From contig CAJOHT010000016.1 of the NCBI GenBank assembly GCA_905234305.1, positions 1 through 5,842 on the forward strand: 5,842 nt of DNA. Direction: 5' to 3'. Shown one piece after another: positions 1 to 5,174 of the stretch. Below the pieces are notes generated by a model, which was not told where the DNA came from, searched no databases, and worked only from the letters and a program-made list of their open reading frames with translations. Each line of letters starts with the position of its first letter. The stretch's first letter is position 1. The position numbers and the translations under genes were made by a program. This DNA is from an uncultured Ruminococcus sp. Its GTDB lineage: Bacteria; Bacillota; Clostridia; Oscillospirales; Acutalibacteraceae.

Positions 1-9
1 AGTTTTCAC

Positions 10-34
10 AAAACCCTCATTTTATGCGGGTTTC
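10..34. terminator. Possible weak terminator hairpin
   Basis: AAACCC (11-16) pairs with GGGTTT (28-33), and inside it CAT (18-20) pairs with ATG (24-26) around a TTT loop, with one T/C mismatch between the two stems. Only three T residues follow on the plus strand and four (as TTTT at 3-6 complement-side A/T context) are not clearly usable on the minus strand, so efficiency would be low. It probably closes a gene that lies left of the window, in either direction. Confidence 0.35.
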
Positions 35-60
35 ACTATATGCACAAAAAGAGATTTATG

Positions 61-89
61 TTGACTTTAGCTTAATTTCACATTATAAT
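61..89 (+). promoter_or_regulatory. Sigma-A-type promoter of the 87-residue membrane protein gene
   Basis: The -35 box TTGACT (61-66) and a perfect -10 box TATAAT (84-89) are separated by 17 bases. Transcription should start near 95-97, only about 15 bases before the ATG at 111, so the leader holds little more than the ribosome binding site AGAAGGTGA (98-106). The promoter lies inside the longer open frame that begins at 24, which argues against that earlier start. Confidence 0.8.
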
Positions 90-110
90 GCTACCTTAGA
101 AGGTGATTTA

Positions 111-374
111 ATGGAAATCAAGGACATAATGTATCTCGTACTTTGGGCGGGGCTCGGCGCGTACTGTATCATTTCAGCGAGGAAGCTCAGCCCTATACTA
201 TATATATTAGGCGGTTTTTTCGTATTTATGTTTACGTGGTATCTTATTAACGATTTAACAGCGGTTAATATGTTTGACGGGGTATATAATATAGTATTCC
301 GCGGAGTATGCGCGGTATTTTTGATTGTAGCGGTCGCAGGGTATTTTGTTATTAAGAGAAAAAACGGAGATTAA
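111..374 (+). CDS. Small three-helix membrane protein, unknown function
   Basis: I do not recognise this 87-residue protein. Three hydrophobic stretches are visible, at about residues 5-22, 27-46 and 59-81. They are separated by a short basic turn (SARKL) and an acidic/polar loop (LINDLTAVNMFDG), and the protein ends in a basic tail (KRKNGD). It should be an integral membrane protein with three spans. The frame is open from an ATG at 24, but I chose the ATG at 111: it has AGAAGGTGA directly upstream, a consensus promoter ends at 89, and the extra residues from 24 would be encoded by promoter DNA. No partner gene is adjacent on the same strand and no clear terminator follows it. The fold and length fit many small clostridial inner-membrane proteins, so a specific role cannot be assigned. 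Confidence 0.65.
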   Translation: MEIKDIMYLVLWAGLGAYCIISARKLSPILYILGGFFVFMFTWYLINDLTAVNMFDGVYNIVFRGVCAVFLIVAVAGYFVIKRKNGD

Positions 375-484
375 GCAACAGCCGAGCGCAGAACGTTTCC
401 GATATATCTAAAATATGACAGAGGCACTAAGTGCAGGGGGATATGTATTTTAAAGAGGGAATGCACAAACTGACGCGGAAACTA

Positions 485-540
485 AAAATTTTAAAAAATT
501 TAAAAAAAGGGTTGCAATTTTGAAATAATAATGTTATTAT
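485..540 (+). promoter_or_regulatory. rpsT promoter with upstream A/T tracts
   Basis: TTGCAA (512-517) and TATTAT (535-540) are spaced by 17 bases. Transcription should begin near 546-548, giving a leader of about 47 bases. The DNA at 485-508 is almost purely A and T, in runs immediately upstream of the -35 box. This resembles the UP elements that raise the output of ribosomal-component promoters; the UP role is inferred. The remaining sequence between 375 and 484 shows no gene and no terminator that I can support. Confidence 0.75.
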
Positions 541-593
541 ACTATGTACGTGACTAAAGATTCTATTTAACTTTATCCTAAGGAGGTGCGACA

Positions 594-854
594 ATGCCTA
601 ACATTAAATCAGCTAAAAAGCGCGTTAAGGTTATCGCTAAAAAGACAGCTCGCAACAAGGACTTAAAGTCCGCTCTTAAGACTGCTATAAAGAAAGCTTA
701 TATCGCAATCGATACTAACGCTGATAATAAAGCTGAGGCAGTTAGCTTTGCTGTAAAGAAGATTGACCAGGCTGCGGCTAAGGGTATTCTTCATAAGAAT
801 AAGGCAGCAAGAAGCAAGTCAAATCTCGCGAAGCGTCTCAACGCCAGTGCATAA
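594..854 (+). CDS. rpsT: 30S ribosomal protein S20
   Basis: This 86-residue, very basic and alanine-rich protein is ribosomal protein S20. It binds 16S rRNA early in assembly of the small subunit and sits at its base. The start [11 protein letters not shown], the central [17 protein letters not shown] segment and the ending [19 protein letters not shown] are the usual S20 landmarks, and the length matches the family (about 84-90 residues). The ATG at 594 follows a near-perfect ribosome binding site, AAGGAGGTG at about 580-588. The gene stands alone between its own promoter (512-540) and a terminator (874-906), so it forms a single-gene unit. In many bacteria S20 limits its own synthesis, but I see no conserved leader structure here that would show this. 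Nothing about the gene looks damaged. Confidence 0.97.
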   Translation: MPNIKSAKKRVKVIAKKTARNKDLKSALKTAIKKAYIAIDTNADNKAEAVSFAVKKIDQAAAKGILHKNKAARSKSNLAKRLNASA

Positions 855-873
855 GTTTTAATATTGCAATTTG

Positions 874-906
874 TTCCCGACATTATTGTCGGGAATTACT
901 TTTTTG
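874..906 (+). terminator. Rho-independent terminator of rpsT
   Basis: TTCCCGACA (874-882) pairs perfectly with TGTCGGGAA (887-895) around a TTAT loop, a 9-bp stem. A T-rich tail follows, with TTTTTT at 900-905. It begins about 20 bases after the rpsT stop codon. Confidence 0.9.
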
Positions 907-931
907 TAATACAATTATAGCGGAAAAACGG

Positions 932-962
932 TTGACTTTTTCTGAAAAACTGGTATTATAAA
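932..962 (+). promoter_or_regulatory. Promoter of the 50-residue membrane protein gene
   Basis: TTGACT (932-937) is followed after 16 bases by TATTAT (954-959). That -10 box is preceded by TG at 951-952, making an extended -10 (TGG-TATTAT). An overlapping TATAAA (957-962) is a second possible -10. The start point should fall near 966-969, so the leader is about 55 bases long. It contains an 8-bp hairpin. Confidence 0.75.
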
Positions 963-981
963 TATAGACTATAATACTAAT

Positions 982-1003
982 ACTAATTTTCGGAGAAATT
1001 AGT
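982..1003 (+). repeat. Perfect inverted repeat in the leader of the small membrane protein gene
   Basis: ACTAATTT (982-989) and AAATTAGT (996-1003) are perfect inverted copies around the loop TCGGAG. The left arm overlaps a tandem pair of ACTAAT units (976-987). The structure would form in the mRNA about ten bases upstream of the GGAGG ribosome binding site (1013-1017). It has no T tract, so it is not a terminator. It could stabilise the message or bind a protein as DNA; neither role is shown. Confidence 0.5.
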
Positions 1004-1023
1004 TGGATTTCCGGAGGTTCATT

Positions 1024-1176
1024 ATGGAAAAGAAAAGTAAATTTGGGTTCATCATCGCTATCATTTCCTTTGTAGCCGCAGCGAGCGCAGCGCTCACAGC
1101 GTTCTTTATCGTGCGCGAGAAAAAGAAGAAGGACGACGAGGAATTAATGAACTATCTTGATTGCTCAATTGAGTAA
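1024..1176 (+). CDS. Small single-pass membrane protein (50 residues)
   Basis: This short gene is supported by its full set of signals rather than by a recognised function. An extended -10 promoter lies at 932-959, GGAGG (1013-1017) is spaced 6 bases from the ATG at 1024, and a strong terminator starts 10 bases after the TAA. The product begins MEKKSKFG, then has one hydrophobic helix at about residues 8-30 rich in Ala, Ile and Phe. A charged stretch follows (REKKKKDDEE, residues 31-40) and the tail ends LMNYLDCSIE. The arrangement suggests one membrane helix with a charged cytoplasmic tail. The general shape resembles small clostridial proteins with a tail like YLDxSI, but that is from memory and carries no known role. 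It lies between rpsT and the convergent regulator gene and is transcribed independently of both. Confidence 0.8.
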   Translation: MEKKSKFGFIIAIISFVAAASAALTAFFIVREKKKKDDEELMNYLDCSIE

Positions 1177-1185
1177 AAAATGATT

Positions 1186-1215
1186 TCGGTCGGGTTAACA
1201 GCCCGACCGATTTTT
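1186..1215. terminator. Strong terminator shared by convergent genes
   Basis: TCGGTCGGG (1186-1194) pairs perfectly with CCCGACCGA (1202-1210) around the loop TTAACAG. On the plus strand TTTTT follows at 1211-1215, closing the 50-residue gene. On the minus strand the hairpin is followed by AATCATTTTTT, so it can also end the Crp/Fnr-type gene, whose stop codon is at 1220-1222. Confidence 0.9.
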
Positions 1216-1219
1216 GCGT

Positions 1220-1864
1220 TTATGCTTCGTTTTTGCTTATTTTATTCAGTTCTTTAATATTGAGAATCACAATCTTTCGGTAATCGGTCATCAAAAGCCC
1301 TCGGCGTTTAAAATCGTTGAGGGTTTTGCTGACTGTTACGCGTGATACTCCCGCCATTCCCGCGATTTCCTCGTGGGTCAGCCGAACAGTTTTTTCATCA
1401 TTTTCCTTATCGAGATTCTGTAGTAAAAGACGGGCTATTCTACCGTCCGCCTTCATAAACGCCATTGAGTCTATCTGACTCGATAGCTGGCGAATTCGCG
1501 TTGCCTGAATAGCTAATAATTCCAAGGCGAGCTTCGGGTTTTCGCGAATATGGGTTAAGAGCTTGCGTTCGGTAACGGGGATAACCTCGAGGTCAGTCAT
1601 AGCGACTGCCGTACTGACGCGCGGCATTTTATCGAAAAAAGCCGCTTCACCGAGGATCTCTCCCGCCGCGGCGGTCGATAGAGTTTTCTCCATACCGTCG
1701 GGAGAAGTCATAACAACCTTGACCCTGCCTTTTTTCAGGTAATAGAAGCAGTCGGCAAAGTCGCCCTGATGATAAATAATTGACTCTTTTGTTATTTTTT
1801 TTACCGCTTTTTCACGCTCAAAAATATTTTTTATGTATTTGTTTGTTGAGGGATAGTTTTCCAT
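1220..1864 (-). CDS. Crp/Fnr-family transcriptional regulator
   Basis: This 214-residue protein has the classic Crp/Fnr layout. An N-terminal cyclic-nucleotide-binding-like beta-barrel spans about residues 22-105, a dimerisation helix about 108-136, and a C-terminal winged helix-turn-helix about 140-205. In the barrel, GEILGEAAFFDKMPRVSTA (68-86) resembles the phosphate-binding cassette of Crp, including Gly72-Glu73 and Pro81-Arg82 with Ser84. A small effector is therefore plausible, although its identity cannot be read from sequence. There is no N-terminal cysteine cluster of the Fnr iron-sulfur type: the only cysteine is Cys39. The helix-turn-helix reads LTHEEIAGMAGVSRVTVSKT (162-181). The ATG at 1862-1864 has AAGGAC (complement of 1872-1877) 7 bases upstream. 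The gene is divergent from leuC and shares an operator-like palindrome with it. The ligand and the subfamily are unknown. Confidence 0.93.
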   Translation of the reverse strand: MENYPSTNKYIKNIFEREKAVKKITKESIIYHQGDFADCFYYLKKGRVKVVMTSPDGMEKTLSTAAAGEILGEAAFFDKMPRVSTAVAMTDLEVIPVTERKLLTHIRENPKLALELLAIQATRIRQLSSQIDSMAFMKADGRIARLLLQNLDKENDEKTVRLTHEEIAGMAGVSRVTVSKTLNDFKRRGLLMTDYRKIVILNIKELNKISKNEA

Positions 1865-1891
1865 AATAAAAGTCCTTTTGTTTTATTGCTT

Positions 1892-1915
1892 AGATTGTAA
1901 CATAGTTTACAATCT
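1892..1915. promoter_or_regulatory. Crp/Fnr-type operator palindrome between the regulator and leuC
   Basis: AGATTGTAA (1892-1900) and TTACAATCT (1907-1915) are perfect 9-base inverted copies separated by six bases. The core TGTAA-N6-TTACA has exactly the half-site spacing of Crp-family operators (TGTGA-N6-TCACA in E. coli). It covers the -10 box of the regulator gene. It is centred about 41 bases upstream of the start point predicted from the TATAAT at 1933-1938 for leuC. Repression of the regulator and activation of leuCD are inferred from this geometry. Confidence 0.7.
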
Positions 1916-1923
1916 TTTGGCAA
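1894..1923 (-). promoter_or_regulatory. Promoter of the Crp/Fnr-family gene
   Basis: Read on the minus strand, TTGCCA (1923-1918) is followed after 18 bases by TACAAT (1899-1894). That -10 box is preceded by TGT, which makes it an extended -10. The -10 box lies within the left arm of the palindrome at 1892-1915, so a protein bound there would block this promoter. The predicted start point, near 1887, leaves a short leader that holds the AAGGAC ribosome binding site. Confidence 0.6.
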
Positions 1924-1944
1924 GAGGGGAAATATAATTAGAAT
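1917..1944 (+). promoter_or_regulatory. Candidate leuCD promoter region
   Basis: Two readings are possible. TATAAT at 1933-1938 is a perfect -10 box but lacks a good -35 box at the right distance, as is common for activator-dependent promoters. It puts the upstream palindrome at about -41. Alternatively, TTGGCA (1917-1922) with TAGAAT (1939-1944) at 16 bases would act without an activator. The leader is too short for a T-box, and no leader-peptide attenuator is visible. Confidence 0.5.
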
Positions 1945-1978
1945 AATGATTTCATATTAGTACAAAGGAGAGATTATT

Positions 1979-3225
1979 ATGGGAATGACGATGTCTCAGA
2001 AGATTTTAGCCGCTCATGCGGGATTGCCCGAGGTAAAAGCGGGACAGCTTGTAGAGGCTAAACTGGACTTGGTTCTCGGCAACGACGTTACAACGCCCGT
2101 GGCGATTAACGTGTTTGAGGAAAACGGCGCGGATTCAGTATTTGACAATACAAAAATCGCTATGATTATGGATCACTTTACGCCGAATAAGGATATCAAG
2201 GCGGCGACTCTCGTAAAACAGACGAGAGATTTTGCCGATAAGTATAATATTACAAACTACCGTGATGTCGGCGAGATGGGAATTGAACACGCGCTGCTTC
2301 CCGAAATGGGATTGGTGGGTCCCGGATGTCTTTGTATCGGAGCGGATTCTCATACATGTACATATGGCGCTCTGGGCGCGTTCTCAACAGGCGTAGGCTC
2401 AACGGATATGTGCGCGGGTATGATAAGCGGTAAGGCTTGGTTTAAGGTTCCGTCGGCGATTAAGTTTAATTTAGTAGGCAAGCCTCAGGGCTATGTGGCG
2501 GGAAAAGACGTAATCCTACATATTATCGGAAAAATCGGCGTTGACGGCGCGCTCTATAAATCGATGGAATTTACAGGCGAGGGCGTTAAATACCTTAATA
2601 TAGACGACAGACTTTGTATCGCTAATATGGCGATTGAGGCGGGCGCTAAAAACGGTATTTTCCCCGTTGATGAAATCACCCGCGAATACTGCGACGGCAG
2701 ATATCAGGGAACTCCCGTAGCGTATGAGGCTGACGAGGACGCTGTTTACGATGAGGAATATACAATAGACTTATCTGAAATTCGTCCGACGGTCGCTTTC
2801 CCGCATCTTCCCGAGAATACGAGAACTGTTGATGAAATCGGCGAGACCGAGGTTAAAATCGACCAGGTCGTTATCGGCTCGTGTACTAGCGCGCGGCGGC
2901 TGACGTGCTTAAGGGCAAAAAGCTCGCTAAGGGCGTACGCTGTATTGTGATCCCGGGTACTCAGAAAATCTGGCGTCAGGCTATGCACGAGGGACTTTTC
3001 GATATCTTTATTGACGCGGGAGCGGTTGTTTCTACTCCAACCTGCGGTCCGTGCCTCGGCGGTCATATGGGTATACTCGCGGCGGGCGAAAGAGCGGTTT
3101 CGACTACCAACCGTAACTTTGTCGGACGTATGGGACACGTTGACAGCGAGGTATATCTCGCTTCTCCCGCTGTAGCGGCGGCGAGCGCGGTTACGGGATA
3201 TATCACAAATCCCGAAAAAATATAA
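1979..3225 (+). pseudogene. leuC: 3-isopropylmalate dehydratase large subunit, frameshifted by a small deletion
   Basis: The intact enzyme, with LeuD, isomerises 2-isopropylmalate to 3-isopropylmalate in leucine synthesis, using a [4Fe-4S] cluster. The start at 1979 ([16 protein letters not shown]) is the usual one for the short clostridial LeuC and follows [29 protein letters not shown] at residues 121-140 is the family signature. The first reading frame holds through VIGSCT (Cys302, first cluster ligand) to about 2890. It then misreads and stops at 2948-2950. The correct sequence resumes in another frame from CGC at 2890 ([11 protein letters not shown]). It carries the other two cluster cysteines in TCGPCLGG (codons at 3043-3045 and 3052-3054) and ends normally at 3225. 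The family reads SCTNGRIEDLR here, so NGRIEDL is missing; about 19 bases lost would explain both the gap and the frame change. Apart from this both parts are clean, and the restored length would be about 421 residues, normal for the family. The lesion looks recent, or is an assembly fault. Confidence 0.88.
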
Positions 3226-3239
3226 TGAGGTGAGTTGTT

Positions 3240-3725
3240 ATGCAGAACGCTAAAGGTAAGGTACATAAATTCGGAGATAATGTCGATACAGACGTTATTA
3301 TCCCCGCGAGATATTTAAATACAGCCTCCCATAAGGAGCTTGCGGCTCACTGTATGGAGGATATTGATAAGGAGTTCGTAAATAATGTTGCCGAGGGCGA
3401 TATTATGGTAGCGACTAAAAACTTTGGCTGCGGTTCATCCCGTGAACATGCTCCTATCGCGATTAAGGCGAGCGGAATAAGCTGCGTTATAGCGTCGAGC
3501 TTCGCGAGGATTTTTTACCGCAACTCAATCAACATCGGGCTTCCGATTGTAGAATGCCCCGAGGCTGCCGAGGCTATCAACGACGGCGATACCGTAAGCG
3601 TAGATTTTAATACGGGCGTTATTACGGACGAAACTACAGGAAAAACCTTCCAGGGCGAGCCTTTCCCCGAGTTTATCCAAAACATTATCGCTAAAGGCGG
3701 ACTTATCAACTCAATTAAAAATTGA
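3240..3725 (+). CDS. leuD: 3-isopropylmalate dehydratase small subunit
   Basis: This 161-residue protein is LeuD, the swivelling small subunit that completes the active site of isopropylmalate isomerase with LeuC in the cytoplasm. The landmarks are [17 protein letters not shown] (about residues 13-29), the signature [12 protein letters not shown] (about residues 61-72), and [17 protein letters not shown] (about 86-102). The length is typical of the clostridial/archaeal short form. The ATG at 3240 follows GAGGTGAG (3227-3234), 14 bases after the leuC stop, so the pair is co-transcribed. The gene itself is intact although its partner is broken. In archaeal relatives the loop after PARYL affects the choice between isopropylmalate and homoaconitate-type substrates. 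Here it reads YLNT, so isopropylmalate is the default assignment but not proven. A perfect 11-bp inverted repeat covers its stop codon. Confidence 0.95.
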   Translation: MQNAKGKVHKFGDNVDTDVIIPARYLNTASHKELAAHCMEDIDKEFVNNVAEGDIMVATKNFGCGSSREHAPIAIKASGISCVIASSFARIFYRNSINIGLPIVECPEAAEAINDGDTVSVDFNTGVITDETTGKTFQGEPFPEFIQNIIAKGGLINSIKN

Positions 3726-3730
3726 GTTGA
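3706..3730. repeat. Perfect 11-bp inverted repeat across the leuD stop codon
   Basis: TCAACTCAATT (3706-3716) and AATTGAGTTGA (3720-3730) are perfect inverted copies with an AAA loop. The leuD stop TGA (3723-3725) is inside the right arm. No T tract follows, and a conventional terminator lies 32 bases downstream. A role in mRNA 3'-end stability is possible; chance is the alternative. Confidence 0.6.
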
Positions 3731-3761
3731 GGTAATAAGTAAAAAGTAATAGGGAATAAGT

Positions 3762-3789
3762 AAGGTCGGACAAATCGTCCGACCTTTTT
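3762..3789 (+). terminator. Rho-independent terminator of leuCD
   Basis: AAGGTCGGAC (3762-3771) pairs perfectly with GTCCGACCTT (3777-3786) around AAATC, and the T run extends to 3789. On the minus strand the hairpin is followed only by ACTTATT, so it would end the convergent acetyltransferase gene less efficiently. Confidence 0.9.
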
Positions 3790-3832
3790 ATTAATATTTA
3801 ATTAAGGATTACTCATTACGAATTGCGAATTG

Positions 3833-4279
3833 TTATTTTAGTTTCCATTTATCAATTACCATCTGGAGATAGGGGAGGAGCTTAAAGCCCATTCGCTCGT
3901 AAAGCCGTTTCGCGCCTTCGTTATAATCTTCGACCTCTATGCGTAAACGCTTAATTTCCGGCTTCGCTTTAAGCCATTCAAAAAACTCGGTTGAGAGTCC
4001 GCGTCCTCGGTATTCTTCGTCAATATAGATTTCCTCGATTGTAACGGATATGCCGCCCGCTTCCTGCGAAAATGTTTTGGAGAGCAGCACAAATCCGCAA
4101 GGGGTGTTTTCGCATTCAAAAATATAGCATTTTAAGTAGTCGTCACAGCGCATAAGCTCATTGAAAGTAACTTCATAGTTTTCTGCGGGTACGGGCGACT
4201 CCACGACGTCGGTGTGGTAGAAAGTATCGACATAGTGAAGATAAAGCTCTTTGTCGTCGGCAGTTATCGGGCGAAACAT
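3833..4279 (-). CDS. GNAT-family N-acetyltransferase
   Basis: This 148-residue protein has the GNAT fold, which moves an acetyl group from acetyl-CoA to an amine. Motif A is IEEIYIDEEYRGRGLSTEFF, at about residues 82-101. It contains the pyrophosphate-binding loop YRGRGLS (R/Q-x-x-G-x-G type), after which the helix runs on through EWLKAK. Motif B is NEGAKRLYERMGFKLLPYLQ, about residues 120-139, where Tyr at the ERMGF helix is the usual position for the general acid. The substrate cannot be predicted. The ATG at 4277-4279 follows a strong ribosome binding site, GAAGGAGC (complement of 4285-4292). That site sits in the 16-base gap after the upstream hydrolase gene, so the two genes are very likely co-transcribed. 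No separate promoter is visible. Confidence 0.9.
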   Translation of the reverse strand: MFRPITADDKELYLHYVDTFYHTDVVESPVPAENYEVTFNELMRCDDYLKCYIFECENTPCGFVLLSKTFSQEAGGISVTIEEIYIDEEYRGRGLSTEFFEWLKAKPEIKRLRIEVEDYNEGAKRLYERMGFKLLPYLQMVIDKWKLK

Positions 4280-4295
4280 AAATAGCTCCTTCTAA

Positions 4296-5120
4296 TTATT
4301 TTTTATCAAAAAATCTTGTTGTTTTAAATGTGCAGACGTAGTTCTGGGTTTCGTGGAATTCAGAGTCCACATAAGCGGTATCATACATATAAATAATCCT
4401 GTGCTGAACCGCGGCTTTGTCCATATCAAAAACGTAAATAACCGCGTCTTTGATTTTCTGTCCGCCAGGGTGGTCGGTTTTGCCGTCGTAGCTGAATCGG
4501 TTGATAACGTCCCTGACCGTATTTAAGCCGTAGGTGTACATAGCGTCCTTTACCGCCTGCGCGACAAGCGCCGCGCCTGTAAATCCGCCGTCGCCGAATT
4601 CGCCGTAACAAAGGCGCTCAAGCAGATCCCTGTCCTTATCGGAAAGCTCAACATGGGGCGGATGATAGCCGTAGTCGGGATTATCTATAGCAACTAAATA
4701 ACCGGCATTCCACTGCACGTCGTAACTGACTCCCGATTTTGTAGGAGCAGTCGCGTAGGAGAAGCCGGGTTTAGTTTTTTTCTTTACGCTGGTTTCGGTT
4801 GAATCATCGGTTGCTTTCTCGGTTGCTTTTTCCGTAGATGTAGGTTCGGTTTTTTTCTCGATTTTTTCTTTTGGTTCAGGCTTTTCCGCTTGGAGCTTTT
4901 CGCCCACGATATAAGTTTTGATTTTCAACTCGGTAGGAGGCTGGGTTTGCGTTTCGGTAGCGGTAGAAGTTGCTACGGTCGTCGTCTCGGTTTCAATTTC
5001 GCTGTCCGAGGTTTTTGTTTGGATCGTATTTACGGACAAAGGAATAGCTACCGCGATTAAAACCGCGATAATAATACAGGCTAATATTAAATTAAACCGT
5101 TTTTCTAACTTTTCCTTCAA
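4296..5120 (-). CDS. Membrane-anchored SleB-like cell wall hydrolase, TTG start
   Basis: This 274-residue protein has one N-terminal membrane helix (about residues 11-30, after a basic start). A long low-complexity linker rich in Thr, Glu, Lys and Pro follows (about 31-125), then a C-terminal domain at about 164-272. That domain resembles SleB/CwlJ-type hydrolases (Hydrolase_2). The matching features are LERLCYGEFGDGGFTGAALV, with Glu174 at the position of the catalytic acid, the middle motif NTVRDVI, and the closing FHETQNYVCTF...RFF. The family cuts the glycan strands of peptidoglycan. With the anchor and extended linker, the domain should work outside the membrane within the wall. Although SleB acts in spore germination, nothing here shows a sporulation role. 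The start is TTG at 5118-5120, preceded by GGGAG at 7 bases. It lies 54 bases after the aminotransferase gene, with no clear promoter between them. Confidence 0.8.
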   Translation of the reverse strand: MKEKLEKRFNLILACIIIAVLIAVAIPLSVNTIQTKTSDSEIETETTTVATSTATETQTQPPTELKIKTYIVGEKLQAEKPEPKEKIEKKTEPTSTEKATEKATDDSTETSVKKKTKPGFSYATAPTKSGVSYDVQWNAGYLVAIDNPDYGYHPPHVELSDKDRDLLERLCYGEFGDGGFTGAALVAQAVKDAMYTYGLNTVRDVINRFSYDGKTDHPGGQKIKDAVIYVFDMDKAAVQHRIIYMYDTAYVDSEFHETQNYVCTFKTTRFFDKK

Positions 5121-5151
5121 TTTCTTTCTCCCGAGTTTTATTAATCAGGGG

Positions 5152-5169
5152 GCAGCGCTAACGCGCCGC
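5152..5169. other. GC-rich hairpin between aminotransferase and hydrolase genes
   Basis: GCAGCGC-like arm GGCAGCGC (5151-5158) and GCGCCGC (5163-5169) can pair around the loop TAAC, with one G-U wobble in the minus-strand RNA. No T tract follows on the minus strand, so this is not a standard terminator. It may only reduce read-through into, or protect the end of, the message. Confidence 0.35.
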
Positions 5170-5174
5170 ACCCG

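Noticed and set aside
424..434. GCACT-A-AGTGC palindrome as a terminator of the first gene
   Set aside because: The arms are five bases with a one-base centre, too tight to fold as RNA, and no T tract follows.
904..914. Second regulator site TTGTAATACAA upstream of the small membrane protein gene
   Set aside because: The half-sites are separated by one base, not six. The stretch is formed by the tail of the rpsT terminator.
1945..1978. T-box, leader peptide or attenuator ahead of leuC
   Set aside because: Only about 35 bases lie between the predicted start and the ATG. This is too short for a T-box, and there is no leucine-rich leader frame or terminator.
2746..3138. Minus-strand open frames inside leuC and leuD (2135-2353, 2746-3138, 3063-3266, 3515-3709)
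   Set aside because: They are antisense to well-conserved LeuC/LeuD coding sequence, have no ribosome binding sites and give no recognisable proteins.
2905..3225. Separate gene starting at GTG 2905
   Set aside because: It is the in-frame remainder of leuC ([10 protein letters not shown]...TCGPCLGG). There is no convincing ribosome binding site, and it would lack most of the enzyme.
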